NCBI GenBank assembly: GCA_022013395.1
Contig: JAKLQL010000495.1
Span: forward strand, 1 to 6,391
DNA from: Acetobacterium sp.
GTDB taxonomy: Bacteria; Bacillota; Clostridia; Eubacteriales; Eubacteriaceae
Direction: 5' to 3'
DNA length: 6,391 nucleotides
A program made the position numbers and the translations under genes. Numbering within the stretch: position 1 is the stretch's first letter; each line of letters starts with the position of its first letter. Below the pieces are notes generated by a model that made no database searches, was not told the DNA's origin, and worked only from the letters and a program-made list of their open reading frames with translations. Shown piece after piece: positions 4,815 to 6,391 of the stretch.

Positions 4815-6391
4815 AAATGGTTTTATAATTTAAAAATAGGCCGCAAAGTAATTTTGGGATATCTGATCATCGCCGCCATCGCCGGGGGGATTGGCGCCAT
4901 GGGACTGGTGGGAATTCAGAAAATCAGTCAGCAGGATGTCTATCTTTATGAGAAAATGGCCAAGCCGTTGGGCGAACTGGTTTATATTGTCGACTCCTTT
5001 CAGGGGATTATCGGCAAGGTTGACGATTTAACTGGGGCCACCACGCCGGATGACATTGATGCCATTGAAAAAGAAATTCTCAAAAAAAATGCCCGCTTTG
5101 ATTCCAATCTTAAAACCTTTCAAACGACCCTGATGGATCCGGAAGCCATCAAAATAGCCGATGAAACCTATTTGCTCAAAGATCAGTTTGATGCGATGGT
5201 CACCGAAATGATTGATCTGGTTCATCAGGGGAAATCAGCGGAAGCAGCTGTTTTAGCAAAGAGCAGTGAGTTTGAAGCGATCTACACCCAAATCGAAGCC
5301 AACTACCGGGAAATGATGGAGCTGAAACTGGCGATTGTCAAAGCCACGGCCAAAAGCAATCAGGCCATTGCGGCATCTTCAACGCTGCTGACAATAATCT
5401 TACTGGTGGTGGGGATGATCCTGTCACTATTATTGGGCCTGCTGATTGCCTCGACGATCACCAAACCGATTGCCAGCATCAAGCTGATGATCAAAGAAAT
5501 GAGTTTGGGTCATCTGGGGATGCGGCTGAACATGGATTACCAGGATGAGGTTGGCGAAATGGCGGCGGCCATGGATCATTTTGCCGATGATCTGCAGCAT
5601 GTAGTCATTGAAACCATGCACCAGATTTCAGCTGGCGATCTGTCGGCCGACATTGAACCCAAGGATGATCAAGATGAAATAATCCCGGCTCTAAAACAGA
5701 CCATCGAAACCATTCGTGGACTGATTGCCGAGTCGGTGATGCTGTCCCAGGCTGCTGTCGCAGGCCGATTGGAAATCCGCGGCAATGCCGACGCTTTTAA
5801 CGGCGGCTTCAGAGAAATTCTGGTTGGTTTTAATGATACCCTGGAGGCGCTGGTGGTGCCCCTGAATGTGGCGGCAGAATGTGTCAGCCAGATTGGTTAC
5901 GGGATCATCCCAGAAAAAATCGAGGACACCTACTATGGCGATTTCGAAACCTTTAAAAACAGTCTCAACGCCTGCATTGACGGCCTGGAAGCCCTGAAAG
6001 AGGGGAATGACGTATTGGGACTGATGAATCAGAATGATTTTTCCCAATCAATCCAGGGTGATTATCTGGGGATTTACGCCGAAATTGCCGAGTCCATCAA
6101 TGGCATTCGCAGACTGCTGTTGACGATTACCAGGGTTGCCGGAAATATCAGCCAAGGAGATCTCAGCGATTTGCCGGAGCTGCAGCGGGACGGGAAACGC
6201 AGCGAAAATGATCGTCTGATGCCAACCCTGGTGGGGATGATGGAAAATATTTATCGGCTGGTGGCCGAAACCGAAACCATGGCGCAGATTGCGGTGGAAG
6301 GGGATTTGAGCTATCGCGGTGACAGCAGCAAGTTCAGCGGCGAGTATGCTAATGTCATCGACGGCTTTAATCAGACCCTGGATGCGGTGAT
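4812..6391 (+). CDS. Probable methyl-accepting chemotaxis protein, 4HB sensor plus poly-HAMP, 3' end outside window
   Basis: The reading frame is open from ATG 4812 to the window edge (526 complete codons, no stop), so this is the N-terminal part of a longer protein. A short basic N-terminus leads into a first membrane helix (about 12-34). An extracytoplasmic region of mostly helical character (about 35-188) follows, fitting a four-helix-bundle (4HB_MCP) sensor, then a second membrane helix (about 191-214). Next comes a HAMP domain with the conserved Pro after the membrane (P219) and DEVGEM (about 244-249). At least six more HAMP-like modules follow, marked by GDLS or variants at residues 275, 318, 364, 408, 449 and 497. 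Such arrays usually relay a signal to a methyl-accepting signalling domain binding CheW/CheA. That domain is not visible here, so a histidine kinase or other output cannot be excluded. It has its own SD, is separated from the operon by a terminator-like hairpin, and its ligand is unknown. Confidence 0.85.
   Translation, partial: MKWFYNLKIGRKVILGYLIIAAIAGGIGAMGLVGIQKISQQDVYLYEKMAKPLGELVYIVDSFQGIIGKVDDLTGATTPDDIDAIEKEILKKNARFDSNLKTFQTTLMDPEAIKIADETYLLKDQFDAMVTEMIDLVHQGKSAEAAVLAKSSEFEAIYTQIEANYREMMELKLAIVKATAKSNQAIAASSTLLTIILLVVGMILSLLLGLLIASTITKPIASIKLMIKEMSLGHLGMRLNMDYQDEVGEMAAAMDHFADDLQHVVIETMHQISAGDLSADIEPKDDQDEIIPALKQTIETIRGLIAESVMLSQAAVAGRLEIRGNADAFNGGFREILVGFNDTLEALVVPLNVAAECVSQIGYGIIPEKIEDTYYGDFETFKNSLNACIDGLEALKEGNDVLGLMNQNDFSQSIQGDYLGIYAEIAESINGIRRLLLTITRVAGNISQGDLSDLPELQRDGKRSENDRLMPTLVGMMENIYRLVAETETMAQIAVEGDLSYRGDSSKFSGEYANVIDGFNQTLDAV

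Noticed and set aside
5028..6047. Minus-strand open frames within the receptor gene (5028-5225, 5430-5621, 5691-6047)
   Set aside because: They lie opposite a convincing receptor coding frame and their translations show no recognisable motifs. They are by-products of the + strand codon pattern.
1..6391. CRISPR array, insertion sequence, tRNA or phage genes
   Set aside because: No regularly spaced repeats, transposase motifs, terminal inverted repeats with target duplications, or cloverleaf structures were seen on either strand.

Overview
The window looks like chromosomal DNA from an anaerobic Firmicute of class Clostridia. An acetogen related to Acetobacterium/Eubacterium is my best guess. 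The basis is strong GGAG-type Shine-Dalgarno sites, moderate-to-low G+C with AT-rich spacers, a clostridial-style lipoprotein and a 4HB/poly-HAMP chemoreceptor of the kind common in that group. This placement is an inference, since there is no rRNA or other marker gene here. All supported genes are on the + strand.

Layout: (1) 16-567 encodes a small secreted lipoprotein of unknown function, closed by a strong intrinsic terminator at 606-648. (2) 778-4582 is a tight three-gene operon. Its genes are a 642-residue type II NADH dehydrogenase with an extra C-terminal membrane domain (TTG start behind a strong SD), a trans-polyprenyl diphosphate synthase overlapping it by 8 nt, and a MenA-type UbiA prenyltransferase 3 nt further on. 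(3) 4583-4811 is an AT-rich spacer with a perfect 16-bp terminator-like stem-loop at 4709-4756. An upstream 9-nt copy of part of its left arm could compete for the right arm. (4) From 4812 a membrane receptor, probably a methyl-accepting chemotaxis protein, runs off the right edge. It has a four-helix sensor, two membrane segments and at least seven consecutive HAMP-like modules; the signalling tip lies outside the window.

How the genes work together: the operon matches the quinone core (ndh2, dmkB, dmkA) of the flavin-based extracellular electron transfer (EET) locus known from Listeria monocytogenes and other Gram-positives. The synthase makes a long prenyl tail. The prenyltransferase joins it to an aromatic acid, probably 1,4-dihydroxy-2-naphthoate, to give a demethylmenaquinone-like lipid. 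Ndh2 passes electrons from NADH to that quinone in the membrane. The usual partners (EetA, EetB, FmnB/ApbE and the flavinylated lipoprotein PplA) are not in the window, and the operon is flanked by terminator-like hairpins, so this is either a split locus or a stand-alone NADH:quinone module. It is the most interesting part of the window. The lipoprotein upstream is not PplA, because it has no flavin-attachment motif.
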